DNA of 20,370 nt from Chara braunii (lineage: Eukaryota; Streptophyta; Charophyceae; Charales; Characeae): contig BFEA01000080.1 of NCBI GenBank assembly GCA_003427395.1, positions 2,050,079 through 2,070,448 on the forward strand. Reading direction: 5' to 3'. The first letter of the stretch is position 1; every line of letters starts with the position of its first letter. A model generated the notes under the pieces. It was not told the DNA's origin. It ran no database searches and saw only the letters and a program-made list of their open reading frames with translations. Positions 1-9,699 of this stretch are shown here, in pieces. A program made the translations under genes and the position numbers.

Positions 1-479
1 GCTCAGTCTGCTCCATACCATTGCATGTCCACCATCGCCAGCCGGTGGGGTGGGAAAGGGTCAGGGAATTCGGTGGCCGGTCGCAGTGGGATCTCCTGCC
101 CCACAGTAGTCCAGTCCCTGAAGCAGATGCAATAGTCCCTTCTGAATTCCACCTGATTGTCCTCTGGGGAGGGCTTACCCTCCCACTTGACAGATGCGAT
201 CCAGCCCCCATTCTCGCTGCCCAGCCAATCCCCAGAAAATTGATGAATTGCTTGTGTGATGTCCTTTACAGAATGGTATAGGTCAAGTTGGGTTTTCGTT
301 CTTTGCCAGTGTATCGTGATTTCTTGTTGAATATATTGCCTTATCATATCTGTTGACTCTTTCCCAGTTATGCGGACTCCGTCCATAACTTGTATACAAC
401 ATTTTCTCCAGAGGGTCCACATAACCGCTCTTCTTCCCAACTTGAACATGTTGTTTTCGAAGGTGTTGTCAGTGGGGGA

Positions 480-870
480 GGACCATGCCTCGCATAAAAT
501 TGCCTGCCAATCCCATGGCCAGTGAGATCCAGTGCCCAACCGAGACCAGATCCTATCCCACCATCGCCATGTGAGCACTGCCCTTGGGCACTGCATGAAT
601 ATGTGCTCTATGGTTTCCGGGATTCTGCGGGAGGGAAAGGCTGTGTGGCATGACCTGCACCATGGCAATGCCTGCCCCTTTTGCTACAGGTATGTACGGT
701 CGATCAACCAGTCGTTGGTGGGCAGGCAGCGGTGTTCTATTTACCATTGGAGAGAGGCCATCTTCGCAGGTCTGGATCTTGTGGCTGAGAACCATCGAAT
801 CGGGCGAATTGCCTCGTTCCCTATGTTCAGGTGTGACCTCCAGCGGGCCTTCACTACATCCTTGATGTTC
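480..870 (-). other. ORF2 C-terminal zinc-binding region (zf-RVT-like)
   Basis: Read from about 869 downward, the frame gives ARWRSHLNIGNEAIRPIRW, then LPTNDWLIDR, then PWCRSC and EHIFMQCP. The Cys-X2-Cys followed by His-X4-Cys with ETIEHIFMQCP is the zf-RVT type of zinc region found C-terminal to plant LINE reverse transcriptases. A TAA (743) and a TAG (686) interrupt it. The protein continues about 150 residues further with no recognised domain. Confidence 0.8.
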
Positions 871-1601
871 ACTCTCGGTCGTATGTGGCCTTCACTGATA
901 GAGTGTGCAGCTTAAGGTTCGTCCCGGTTCTGGGTTTTCGCTTAGGGACCCACTGCCAATCGTCCGGATACAAGGGTAGCTCCATCAGGGGAATGCTCGG
1001 CTGGTAAGCGAACCAAATGTCTTTATCCCGCAACACACGTATCCTGTGCAGGTCCGCTGTTTTCCACCATCGAGCCACATCAGGACGATACCGGGTGAGT
1101 ATATTGTCCTTGCCAACATGGAAGAGGTTTATCAACGTTTCGTCAGCTCTTACCTCCACCGCATTGCCCACACTCTCCGGGTCCCCTGGGCAGCTACCCT
1201 ATCTCCTTCCATCAGCCGTGGTCCTCTGCGTAGAATGCGCACCCAGTCCAGGGGAACTGCATTGGTTAGTAATTCAACATTCTCTTCAATTTTGTGATTG
1301 TACTTTAGTATGGCTCTCAGTTGTGGCCCCGATGTCCAGTCACCCGCATCATTGTCCCATATGTCTTTTATCCGAATTATTCATTTTTTAACCCAACCAT
1401 TCCACGGGGAGTCTTAGCTACGATACACCTGCTGTAGCGGTCTAATATCTTCCTGTTCCCAAAGAGGGGCTGGTGCATTACCTCCTCCCACCTGGTTGGT
1501 GAGGGTTGATCAGGCAGAGGAAGTTGGCACCAGGTTTTAATGACTCGGGTCCAGAAATTGTCTCTGGCCAGGTCCAAGCGGGCCGCATCTCGGGGTGATT
1601 C

Positions 1602-3334
1602 TCACTCCTTACGACGGCGCCTTGGCCCAATCCAAAAGCGGTCTTCTAGCCAGGTCAACGGGCTAAGTCCTTGCGGTGCATGAGGGGCGAGTTTGGCTAT
1701 CTGTTCCAACGCCAGGGCATGCCATGGGAGGTGCTCAGTGAACAACAGTCTCCTGACCCATTGGACAGTTAATGCCGCGATCTGAATATCCGGGTCCAAG
1801 ATTCCCAGACCCCCTATGTCCTTGGGTTGGATTACCAATGACCAGGCCACCCTGCTAATAACGTTTGTGAGCTCGCCATCTCCTCTCCATAGCAGGGCTA
1901 CTAATTGCTTTTTAAGTGATCGGACAACCTCCTTGCTGCGGGTCCAAATTGCAGATTTATACCACATGGCCGCTAGTACTACACTGTTGATCGCAAGTGC
2001 TCTACCAATAAGGGAGGTATGCCGGTCTTTCCAATTGACCAGTTTTTCTAGAGCCGGCTTTAGGATCCATTCATCATTGGAGGCGGGTTTGCCCAACGCT
2101 GTCAACCTAATTCCAAACACTCTGACTGGGGCCGTGTCGGGGAGCCATTTGACCTTGGCAGCTCCGGTGGACGCACACCTTGATGGTGGATCCACCATCC
2201 CAGGGTCTTGCTTCCCCAGTTGACAGTCATGTCTGAGACTGCTGTAAATTGATCAAATAGTCTCCTGATTTCCTCCATGTTTGTTGCAGTGACGTCTATC
2301 ACAAGATTCAAGTCGTCCGCAAACATCGAGCAGACAGGGATTGCGTCTTCGGGAATAGCAGAGATCTGCAATCTCCTCAGATCTTTGTTGGCCCGGAGGT
2401 TTGCTGCCAGCGCCTCCATCACTATGATGAAGAGGAAGGGTGACAGAGGATCCCCTTGGCGAACCGATCGTTGCAGCGGAAAGACCTGTGCTATCCTGAC
2501 GTTGACTTGGACACACGTAGTGACATTATGGTGTAGTATTTCGGTCCATCGCCGGAATACTGGTACGATGTTCATCTTTTCCATACATTTGTCTAAAAAC
2601 AGCCAATCTACGTGGTCATACGCTTTTTCAAAATCGATAAAGACAACTGCCGCATTCTGCTTGTCTTGCCTTGTTAGTTTCAGAAGTTCATTAACCAGGA
2701 GGATGTTATCTTGAATCCTCCGTCCTTTAACAAAACCGGTCTGCGTTGGATGGATGATGTCTTCCAGGACCGGGATGAGACGGTTCGCCAACGCTTTTGC
2801 TAGCAATTTATAGACCACTGTGAGCAACGTTATTGGTCGGTAGTTTCTGATGTCCATTTTGTCCCCTTTTTTATGTAACAAGGTAAGGATCCCTTGCCCC
2901 ACCAACTCCCCCATCTGTCCAGTGTCCCACACCTGGTGATAGAAATCCATGAGGTCCGGGGCCATCTGAGTCCAGAAGGTTTCCCAGAATTCCTTAGGAA
3001 ATCCATCTATGCCCGGGGTCTTCTCTTCGTCCATCTGCATCATTGCCGTCCAGATTTCGTCCTTGGACAGGGGGTGATCCAGATCTGTTTGTTGTTGGCC
3101 CGTCAGAGTCTTTTCCAGTGGTTTCAAAAAATCTTCAATTTCTTTCTCCCTGACGTTCCTCTCCCGCTGAGCACATCTTGAGGTAAACATATCCTTGAAG
3201 AAGGACCTGACTATCTGTAAACAGTGGGGGGTGGAAGTGGCAATATCTTGGTGTCCGATCCGCGGGTCGTATAGTGCTTCTATGGTTGTTCTGTGGGAAC
3301 GTGCTCTAGCCATACCAAAAAAATTCTTGTCCAT
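1602..3334 (-). other. ORF2 reverse transcriptase domain
   Basis: Conserved reverse transcriptase blocks appear in order: TPGIDGFPKEFW, YRPITLLTVVYKLLAKAL, HPTQTGFVKGR, VFIDFEKAYDHVDW (catalytic Asp), RQGDPLSPFLF and the FADD box at 2323-2312 with both catalytic Asp residues. Near 2160 the reading frame shifts into a second open stretch (2198-1602) that begins with KWLPDTAPVRVFGIRL and carries the thumb-like region LINSV/GGLGILDP-type blocks of plant LINEs. The catalytic core is complete, but the frameshift and a TGA at 1604 separate it from the C-terminus. Confidence 0.93.
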
Positions 3335-3759
3335 CGTCCCTTTCGTTTGTAGTTTTGTCAGTCTTCCTCTTATCCGTGTCCCTTCCCAACATTGTGTGGC
3401 ATAGGTCTAGAGTTGCTGTTGTAGCCTTTGAACCTCTGAGCCTTCTTTTGGCTGTATGTGCAGTGTGTGTTGCGCATTGTGCGGACTGTCTGGTCGATCT
3501 TGGTGCTCCAGTTTCTGAAGTTTTTGGTGAATTTCCATTTCCTGCTGATGATTTCTCGCGGCTAAAAGTTTGGAGTATTCTTGACATTTTTCCCCCAGAT
3601 AGAACTGTCCGTTGTTAAACCAGACTACGTCTTGCTGAAAGAGCTGTCGTTGCGTGTGCCAAAATGTCCAGCAATCCTTAATGTAGTTTTGAAAGGTATT
3701 CTGTTTTAAAATAGAGGTATTGAGTTTGTAAAATCCAGGTCCGTGATCAGGTTTCTGTC

Positions 3760-4510
3760 GGAACGATAAGATGACAGTACACATTTTATGGTCCAGGCCC
3801 GGGGACGGGCTGGCAGGTAAGATTGTTGTCAGGAGCAACGATCCTGCCATGTCTTCTGAGATCAGAATTAAGTCTATCCGGGATCTCGTCTGGTTCTCAG
3901 TGTCGGTCTTGCGTAGGCACGAATAGAACCTAGCGTCCGAGTTTAGTCTTCGGAAGGAATCAAACACTTTTAATGATAGGCATAGCTCGTGGATTATCCG
4001 CTCGTCCTCTTCCACGTACGCCCGGGTTGGGGATGGCGGTCGCCATCTATCCATCCAACGATCCGGGGCTGCGTTGCAGTCCCCTGCGATAATGACCGGA
4101 ACCCCATCCGGGATTTTCGTTTTGAGGTTCTCAAAAAAGGTTCTCCTTTCGCCAACGGCATTGGGAGCGTAAACACAAAGGATGCATACGATTTCAATTT
4201 CCAGTGTGACCAGGATGGACACCCATCGACCTTCTTCCTGATCTACCACCCAGTGCACCGGGTCCGCCTTGGATTCGGAAGGAATCCAGATGGCCACCCC
4301 GGCGCTGCCCGGTTTTGAGGCATGGGCTCTGACAGCCTTATACGGCCAGATCATTTGGTGGGCACGATTGTGTTCTGGAGTGTCCATCAGATGTGTTTCC
4401 TGAACACATACAATATCTGGCCAGTTCCTGCCTCCCACCCCCCTCATTAGGTCCCAGATTGCGTTTTGTTTTTCGGGCTTGCATGAGGCCAAGCCGTTCA
4501 CGTTTAAGGA
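3760..4510 (-). other. ORF2 endonuclease domain (exonuclease III-like fold)
   Basis: The block reads SLNVNGL near the start (Asn at about 4504), then VCVQETH with the metal-binding Glu at about 4399. GDCN follows with its Asp at about 4081, SRIDLILIS with Asp at about 3874, and LDHKMCTV with His at about 3790. These are the characteristic L1-type apurinic endonuclease motifs in order, with all catalytic positions present; in the last one, Leu stands where SDH usually has Ser. This domain has no internal stop or frameshift and is the best-preserved part of the element. Confidence 0.9.
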
Positions 4511-4625
4511 CCTCAGATCTAGATCTGCTGCTCTCCTACATTGGTTCCAGATGCGGTCCTTTCCGTATACCGCTCTGACCGGGTCCATCTTGCTGGAATT
4601 GTTCATATGCACTTTGTATTATGCG

Positions 4626-7230
4626 TCATGCAATTGTCGCTCGATGGCGGACCCACGGTAGCAGATCCCAATCCCAGTCTGTTGTTCCGGCCGAGGGGCC
4701 CGATCTGAGGAGGGCACATAGACATTTCCGAACATCCTGTTCTGTCCAAATGTCGCTATGCCCAACTTTAGCTATCTGCAGGTTCAAAAGTTGGGCATGT
4801 GTGTGCCATTTCAGGCCTGCCTCCTTGGTGGGGTCATAGCGTATAAAGATGTCACGCTGTGCTATTTTGTTGGGGCCTGTTGTGATCGAGGCTATTGCCT
4901 GTGCCCGTGGTGATATGCTTTCTGAAATGTGCTCTTCTAGCTGCATCTGCAGCAGACCAGCCGTGGCGTCAGATGTGCTGTTTTGTGGCTCCGCCCAGAA
5001 TGAAGTCCAGCCCTGTAGTGTGACCCCCTACCTACCATTCCCCACCGGAGACAGTCCAACCTCCTATTTCTCGTTTTTCTTTCGAACCGGGATAAGCAAA
5101 ATAGCCTCCCGTGACAAGGGGTCGGAGTCCCAGCCCAACTCAATCAAATGTCTGTTTTCTTTTCCGTACCAGTTCTAAAGGCGCGTCCTTATCTGGGTCC
5201 GGAGGGTCCGGGCCCGACGGTGGGACGGACTGTTGCAGAAACGGGGGGTCCAGAGATGTCTGGGTTAGTTCGGTGCCCTCCATGTATGTCGAGTCCGTTC
5301 TGTTCCCCTCTGTGGCATTTGTGGGTGGTGTGTATGGTGGTTGAAAGCGAGCAAAAACTAATGTGGTCAGCCTATGCCATGCATCCGTCCACTTCACCCC
5401 CGGTTGTAGACCATTTTCCAGTACCTTTTTTAGGGAGGCGCTCGTGTCTAACATGGGAAATAATTCTAAGTATGTCCTATCCCAGAAGTCGTCAGTGATG
5501 GGGCCATATTTGGCTTTCAAATTCCCCATCAACCAGTCCGCGATGGCGACCAGTTTCTGCTCGACCGGAAGATGTGGCGGCGGTGCCCCCTCCTCCTCCT
5601 TTCCCAGGTCGTCTTCTGGGACCAGGACTTCCGGTGACGTGCTGACGTTGGGTGGGAGCGGGTCCACCTCCATTGGTTCTGAATCAAAGGCTGCCTGGAA
5701 GGGGTCACTACTGATTTCTCTTGCTGTTTTCCTTGATTGATCCCCCTCCTCAGCCCCCTCCACCTCCATACTGCCTGCCCCCCTCAATTCCTCCAGTTGT
5801 CCCTTCACCTCCGCCTATCCCACCCTCTGGTCTGCTTGTGTTGCTGTCTCCATCCGTATGTTGTTCCCTTCCCCACTCTGTTGTGTCTGCTGTGCGGGGG
5901 GGTTTGTGGGAGGTTTTTCGGTGCGGTCTGTGGACTCTGTGCCTTCCTTCTAGATGTACCGCTTTGCAGCGGGACCCGGGGCTGAACTAAGGTTATCATT
6001 TTCTTTCTGCCCCGGGCCAGATTTCTGCTGCTGTTTTTGGACCCATTTCTCTTTTCCTGCTCTCCTGCCCACCGTTTTCCATTCTGAGGATTCCAGTTCA
6101 CTTTGCTGAAGACGCGCCTGTGTCTCCTGTGTCTCCGGTGATTGTTTCTCCACTGGGGCAGGAGGGGTCCATGTGTTTGGGGGGCGCGTCCCCTAGTTCG
6201 GTTCTCCAACTTTTTCCCATTTCCATCCTATCGTGGTGCCGTCCTTCTGACTGTCCTCAATGTAGACCCATCCTTCGTGTCCTGGGTCTATTGTCCTCCA
6301 ATGGGTCACTTTGACCGGATCTCTCAACAGTCTTCCCGTTTCCCAGGTCCTTTTTTGCGGATGCAACGGACAGATACACTCGGTGCTCAGGTGTCCGTAT
6401 GCCCTACATTTGTGGCACCATGGTCTAAGTTTATGTCCCGAGTGAATCATATACTCCTTCCCTCCCACCTGATACGGGATCACGTCATCAAGGGAGAATG
6501 GATGGCCCTGGGGAAAGTCCAGCGCCAGCATTAAGTAATCATCCCTTTTGGCCACATAGGAGGGGAGGGGATCTATGAATGCTACGATATCGTACTGCAG
6601 TCCGAAATCGTATACAAATGCAGCTTGAATTTCAATTGGGATGTGACGAAACTCTACCCAGTAGAAATCTTGCATGAGCTGTGTTCTCCTTTCTTCTGGC
6701 CCCAGTCGGCGTTGAGGTGTCCATGGGTGAATGCGCACCTCCAACCGTTCACAGCGTAGACGCTTCCATCCGTCAATCGTCATTTTGTCCGATTCCTGCA
6801 GACTCAAGACCGTGAACAAGGTGTTGGAAACTGGTTGGATGAGGAAATGGTCCCGGGCCATGTCAACACTGTTTTTCAATGATTCCANCCGGTGGGCAAT
6901 CCATTTCACTTTCTCATTGACCGATTTGTAAGCGTCGTCGTCGTGAAACACCCAATTACTAGCGTGTTTCATGTAGACCTCNTCANGGCAGGCCATGNCG
7001 CTTTTGGGGTATNCCTTAACCATTGCCTGCTTACCCCCGTGTGTTACCACCCNAATTTCTGNGGGGAGAAAAAACTTCTTCATAAAAAAGGCCCGTGCTT
7101 GTGACACCCCGTCCAGGGGGATCTCGAGGTTCCCTGTCCGCGGGCTGCCCTGACTCCGATGGATGGTCAGAGCCTGGCCATGGAGTGGGTTTTTCAGCCT
7201 ATCTGCCCAAGTGAGTTGCGGCTGATCCAT
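4626..7230 (-). pseudogene. LINE ORF1 (nucleic-acid-binding protein with CCHC zinc knuckle), broken
   Basis: An ATG at 7230 opens a frame of about 868 codons (start MDQPQLTWADRL). The first 345 codons carry a globular region followed by a zinc knuckle CHKCRAYGHLSTEC (C-X2-C-X4-H-X4-C) at 6417-6376. This is the usual arrangement of plant LINE ORF1 proteins, which bind element RNA. The same frame continues past TAG codons at 6195, 5952 and 5817 through a Gln/Lys-rich and then an acidic, Pro-rich linker. A shift of frame near 5142 leads, past TAGs at 5066 and 5030, into a tail that ends in TGA at 4628-4626. Continuity across the stops is inferred from frame retention and protein-like composition. 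Seven Ns (6888, 6982, 6986, 6998, 7013, 7053, 7062) fall in the N-terminal third. ORF2 begins 19 bases downstream. Confidence 0.85.
6376..6417 (-). other. CCHC zinc-knuckle motif in ORF1
   Basis: The 14 residues CHKCRAYGHLSTEC have the C-X2-C-X4-H-X4-C spacing of retroelement zinc knuckles, which bind single-stranded nucleic acid. All four metal ligands are intact although the ORF is broken elsewhere. Confidence 0.9.
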
Positions 7231-7239
7231 GCTCGATCC

Positions 7240-7524
7240 CTAAGCTGGGGGGGGGGGGTTCTCCCTGTGCAGTGTCTTTCCCCGCAATTCCACTTCTTTC
7301 TCCTCCTCCGTCAGGACCGCTGTGTCCTCCATTTGCTTTCCTTCCTTGCTCAAAGCCAACTCCCCCTGTGGGGGAGGGGGCGGGACAAAGTTCTTGGAAG
7401 CATTTTGCTGGTGCGACCAACGTTTATGCCGCAGATGTTCATCCACCAGTTGTCGCATCGCTCCACTATAAAATAACATGGAGTCCAATCTCTTATGTGC
7501 TCGCTGCATTCTATTGGGCTTCAT
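7240..7524 (-). other. Open frame in phase with and just upstream of LINE ORF1
   Basis: From an ATG at 7524 the frame stays open for 94 codons and ends at a TAG (7242-7240), 9 bases before the ORF1 ATG and in the same phase. The encoded segment is charged, with two proline runs; the second comes from the 12-base G run at 7247-7258 (C run on this strand). It may be the original N-terminus of ORF1 cut off by another TAG, or simply 5' UTR. No family is recognised. Homopolymer length errors could also alter the phase here. Confidence 0.35.
7247..7258 (+). repeat. G12 homopolymer
   Basis: Twelve consecutive G on the plus strand (C12 on the LINE sense strand), immediately upstream of ORF1. Such runs are prone to length variation and sequencing error. 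Confidence 0.9.
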
Positions 7525-7619
7525 GCTATTGGAGTGGGTGACGGAATGGGTGAACTGACAATCTGGGTGAGCTGGCAATCTGGCTGCCTGTACACGAGCC
7601 CCAGTGTGCCCCAAGTTGA

Positions 7620-7860
7620 CAATCTGTTATGACTGTTTTTTAATTGTTGAATTAGTTATAATCGATTTCAAATGCTTTGTCGTTTTTTCGTTTTTCGTTT
7701 TTTAATGCTCTTTGAAGTTCAGAAGTTATTTCGCTTTTTTGGGGGATTGGCCGGGATATACCGAGGGCTGCACCTTCGTCCGTCGTCGTATCAGCGAATC
7801 ACGCTTCCCCTCTTGCCCTGTGGGCAACCTGGTCGTCGTCACTCGAGTTGTCGTTGGTTA
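7620..7860. other. Spacer beyond the LINE 5' end
   Basis: There is a short T-rich stretch (7625-7740) with repeated CGTTTTT-like runs, then mixed sequence. No gene, clear promoter or terminal repeat was seen. Confidence 0.5.
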
Positions 7861-8109
7861 TCTTTTCCTCCCCTCGGTGCTGACTCCCCTTCACCCCTTT
7901 TACCCCTCTGCCCCTGATGTATCCAACTCTTCTTTCTTTCCTGGCCAGGCACTCACCCTGCTCCTCCCCCTCCCCAACCCCTTTCCCCTTTGCTTCCTTC
8001 CGTTTCTCCCCTCCCCTTCCTCTCTCTTCCCTCGATCTCCACGCTGTTCGGATTTCCTTTCTCCTTCTTATTCCTTCCCCCTTCCTCCTCTCTCCCTCCC
8101 CCCTTTTGG

Positions 8110-8159
8110 TTCCGTCCTTTTCCTCCCCAACCCCTTCCGTCCTTTTCCTCCCCAACCCC
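8110..8159 (+). repeat. Exact 25-bp tandem duplication
   Basis: The 25-base unit starting TTCCGTCCTTTTCC and ending CCAACCCC occurs twice head to tail (8110-8134 and 8135-8159) without mismatch. It lies inside the pyrimidine-rich region. Confidence 0.9.
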
Positions 8160-8167
8160 TTCTTACC

Positions 8168-8725
8168 CTGAGTAAATGCTATGTCCTCGCTTCCCCAACC
8201 CGTTACTCCCTGCACTCCTCTGCCTTCCACCTCCTTCCTTGAACGCGAAGCTCAGCGTCTCTCCTCCTTCAGCCGAGACCCCGTAGATCCCTGCGCTTTT
8301 CCTATCCCTTCTCCCCCTCTCCTATTCTTCCCGCGCCGCTATCCTGATTTTCTTTCTTCTAGCCAGATTCCCTCCCCCTCCCTCCTCACCTCTTTCCCTT
8401 TCTCGATTCCTGACTTTTCCCCACGCCTGCTTCTCGCCTTGAGTAATTTATTATGCTGTCTATTCCCCCACTTGTCATTCCTTGTTTGAGTAATTTATTA
8501 TGCCGTCGATTCCTCCACTCGTCATTCCCCGCACTTTTCTTCCTCAACCTCCTTCCTCAAAAACGAAGCTCAGCGTCTCTTGTCGTCCAGCCCCCGACCG
8601 TTTCTTTCTCAAATGTTTCCGGCTTCCTTCCCCTTTTTTGTTCCGTATTTTTCCTCCACGCCTTCTTCTCACCTTGAGTGATTCGTCATGCCGTCCCTTC
8701 CCCAACCCGTCATTCTCTGCACTTT
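8168..8725 (+). repeat. Dispersed degenerate repeat units (TTGAGTAATTTATTATGC family)
   Basis: Related blocks begin at about 8168, 8439, 8486 and 8674. Each has a TGAGT-A/T-rich lead, then ATGCCGTC or similar, then a CCCAACCCGTCATTC-like stretch. The copies at 8439 and 8486 are 47 bases apart and nearly identical over about 40 bases. Two units are followed by GAAGCTCAGCGTCTCT. The spacing is irregular, so the array has been rearranged or partly deleted. Confidence 0.7.
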
Positions 8726-8799
8726 TCTTCCTTCCACCTCCTTTCCCTGCGCTTTTCCTATCCCTTCTCCCCCTTTCCTTTCTCCCACGACGACCGTTT

Positions 8800-8956
8800 C
8801 TATCTCAGAGGTTCCGGAACGTTCCACTTACCTCTGGCGGTTGGCGGTGGTGTCTGTCCTCTTGCCTGATTTTCGTCNCTATCTCAGAGGTTCCGGAACG
8901 TTCCACTTACCTCTGGCGGTTGGCGGTGGTGTCTGTCCTCTTGCCTGATTTTCGTC
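8800..8956 (+). repeat. Exact 78-bp duplication separated by a single N
   Basis: Bases 8800-8877 (starting CTATCTCAGAGGTTCCGG) are repeated exactly as 8879-8956, with N at 8878 between them. An exact repeat flanking one N is what results when two contig ends that share an overlap are joined without merging. It is probably an assembly artefact rather than a biological tandem repeat. Confidence 0.9.
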
Positions 8957-9530
8957 ATCCGCACTCCGTCCCGTCCTTGTCAACCGCCCGAACTTGGTGT
9001 CGTGTCCGCTTTACTACCCCATCTTTGTCTCGTACTGACGCCTAGTCTGTCGTCACTTCGCCGCCACTTCGTGTTTCTCTCTTCGCGCCTGCGTCCTTCC
9101 GCGGACCTTCTATGCCCGTGTGTGATCCGCGCTCCGTTTCCGAGCTCAACACACGAACGACCCGCCTTCAATGGAACCCATTGTGCCCCACCGAGCGTTG
9201 TGACACGCTGTCACGCACGTTCTTCTCACCGCAGCTATGGTGGCCAGTAGCCTGTCTCAAATATAGGCGTGACGTCCCGTTCTTTTGCCGGCTATCGCAC
9301 CCTCCTCAGCTATGGCGAACTACGGTCCGGCGTCTCGCTCCTTGCCAACACTGTGCCCGGCGAGATTCCAAGGGCTGCGCTGGTACCCCGCAGTTGCGCC
9401 CCTCGGCGGATAGCGCTACCGACGCGATCAACAGTTCAGACTCTACCAATTAAAGCACCTATCTAAAAAACCTGGCTAAGTATACTCAGAGTTTGTCAAG
9501 CGGGTAATTACTGGAGCGTGCCCCTGAAAT
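8957..9530. other. Mixed-composition spacer, no gene recognised
   Basis: This is higher-GC, balanced sequence with several short open frames on both strands, none with a recognisable domain. CpG is common. On the minus strand near 9458 a stretch resembles a tRNA D-arm (see separate entry). Confidence 0.5.
9400..9462 (-). other. Weak tRNA-like fragment
   Basis: The minus strand reads TGCTTTAATTGGTAGAG, two mismatches from the RNA polymerase III A-box pattern TRGCNNARYNGG. It is followed by CTGAACTGTTGATCGCG, which resembles the head of the SINE-like repeat near 19.68 kb. No B box lies at the expected distance, so it is at best a relic. Confidence 0.25.
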
Positions 9531-9559
9531 CGGATCCGAAAAATTCGGCTACCACGGGA

Positions 9560-9630
9560 ATAAGCCCCACCCCCTCTTTTTCCTTCTTCTCTTTCCTTTC
9601 GCTTCCTTTTCTTTTTCTTTCTTTTTTCCT
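9560..9630 (+). repeat. Pyrimidine tract
   Basis: A run of CCCCCTCTTTTT / TTCTTTCC-type sequence without gene content. It borders the AT-rich block that follows. Confidence 0.7.
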
Positions 9631-9699
9631 GGGTAGGGGTGCGCATACACGCATACACATATTCCTATACGCGATGAATGCTCCCGTAGCGGGAATATG

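Larger units (their letters stand above)
3..4606 (-). pseudogene. LINE ORF2 polyprotein (AP endonuclease, reverse transcriptase, zinc region), broken
   Basis: The first ATG is at 4606; the open frame begins at a GTG two codons earlier. An endonuclease (about 4510-3760) is followed, after one in-frame TAG at 3409, by the reverse transcriptase (about 3330-1600) and a C-terminal zinc-finger-type region (about 760-560). The frame ends in TGA at 5-3. Further lesions are a frameshift near 2160, a TGA at 1604, frameshifts near 1380, 1155 and 871, a TAA at 743 and a TAG at 686. Between lesions the translation stays protein-like, and joining frames by eye recovers typical LINE blocks, for example LPTNDWLIDR before the zinc region. 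The protein would nick target DNA and copy element RNA by target-primed reverse transcription. It cannot be made intact from this copy. Confidence 0.93.
1..7524 (-). mobile_element. Degenerate L1-type non-LTR retrotransposon (LINE), 3' end outside the window
   Basis: The minus strand reads as a two-ORF LINE. ORF1 (7230 to 4626) has a CCHC zinc knuckle. ORF2 (4606 to 3) has an endonuclease, a reverse transcriptase and a C-terminal zinc region, in the usual L1-clade order. The ORF2 stop codon is at 5-3, so the 3' UTR, poly(A) tail and target-site duplication lie beyond the window. The 5' end is not sharp; an open frame in phase with ORF1 reaches back to at least 7524. I count nine in-frame stops (seven TAG, one TGA, one TAA) and about five frameshifts, so the copy is non-autonomous. 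The domain order is seen in the translation; the clade assignment rests on known plant L1 architecture. Confidence 0.95.
7860..8800 (+). repeat. Long pyrimidine-rich, low-complexity region with degenerate repeats
   Basis: For roughly 900 bases the plus strand is dominated by C and T (CCTTCC, CTCCCC, TTTCC runs). Apparent open frames here encode only Pro/Ser/Leu/Phe-rich or, on the other strand, Arg/Lys/Glu/Gly-rich peptides and are composition artefacts. Short units recur, including CGAAGCTCAGCGTCTCT at about 8246 and 8564 and a TTGAGTAATT-type block several times. This suggests an old tandem array that has diverged. Confidence 0.8.

Noticed and set aside
3-668. RNase H domain at the C-terminus of ORF2
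   Set aside because: The last 150 residues show no ordered Asp/Glu/Asp motif set of RNase H; only the zinc region is recognisable.
686-6195. Reassigned genetic code with TAG as a sense codon
   Set aside because: The copy also has TAA and TGA stops and about five frameshifts, so ordinary pseudogene decay is sufficient. Host genes would be needed to argue otherwise.
7799-8230. Minus-strand Arg/Glu/Gly/Lys-rich frame
   Set aside because: It is the complement of the same low-complexity tract. The highly charged repeats are a composition effect.
7712-9045. Long plus-strand open frames rich in Pro, Ser, Leu and Phe
   Set aside because: They follow from the pyrimidine-rich composition, run through the suspect duplication and N, and show no domain.
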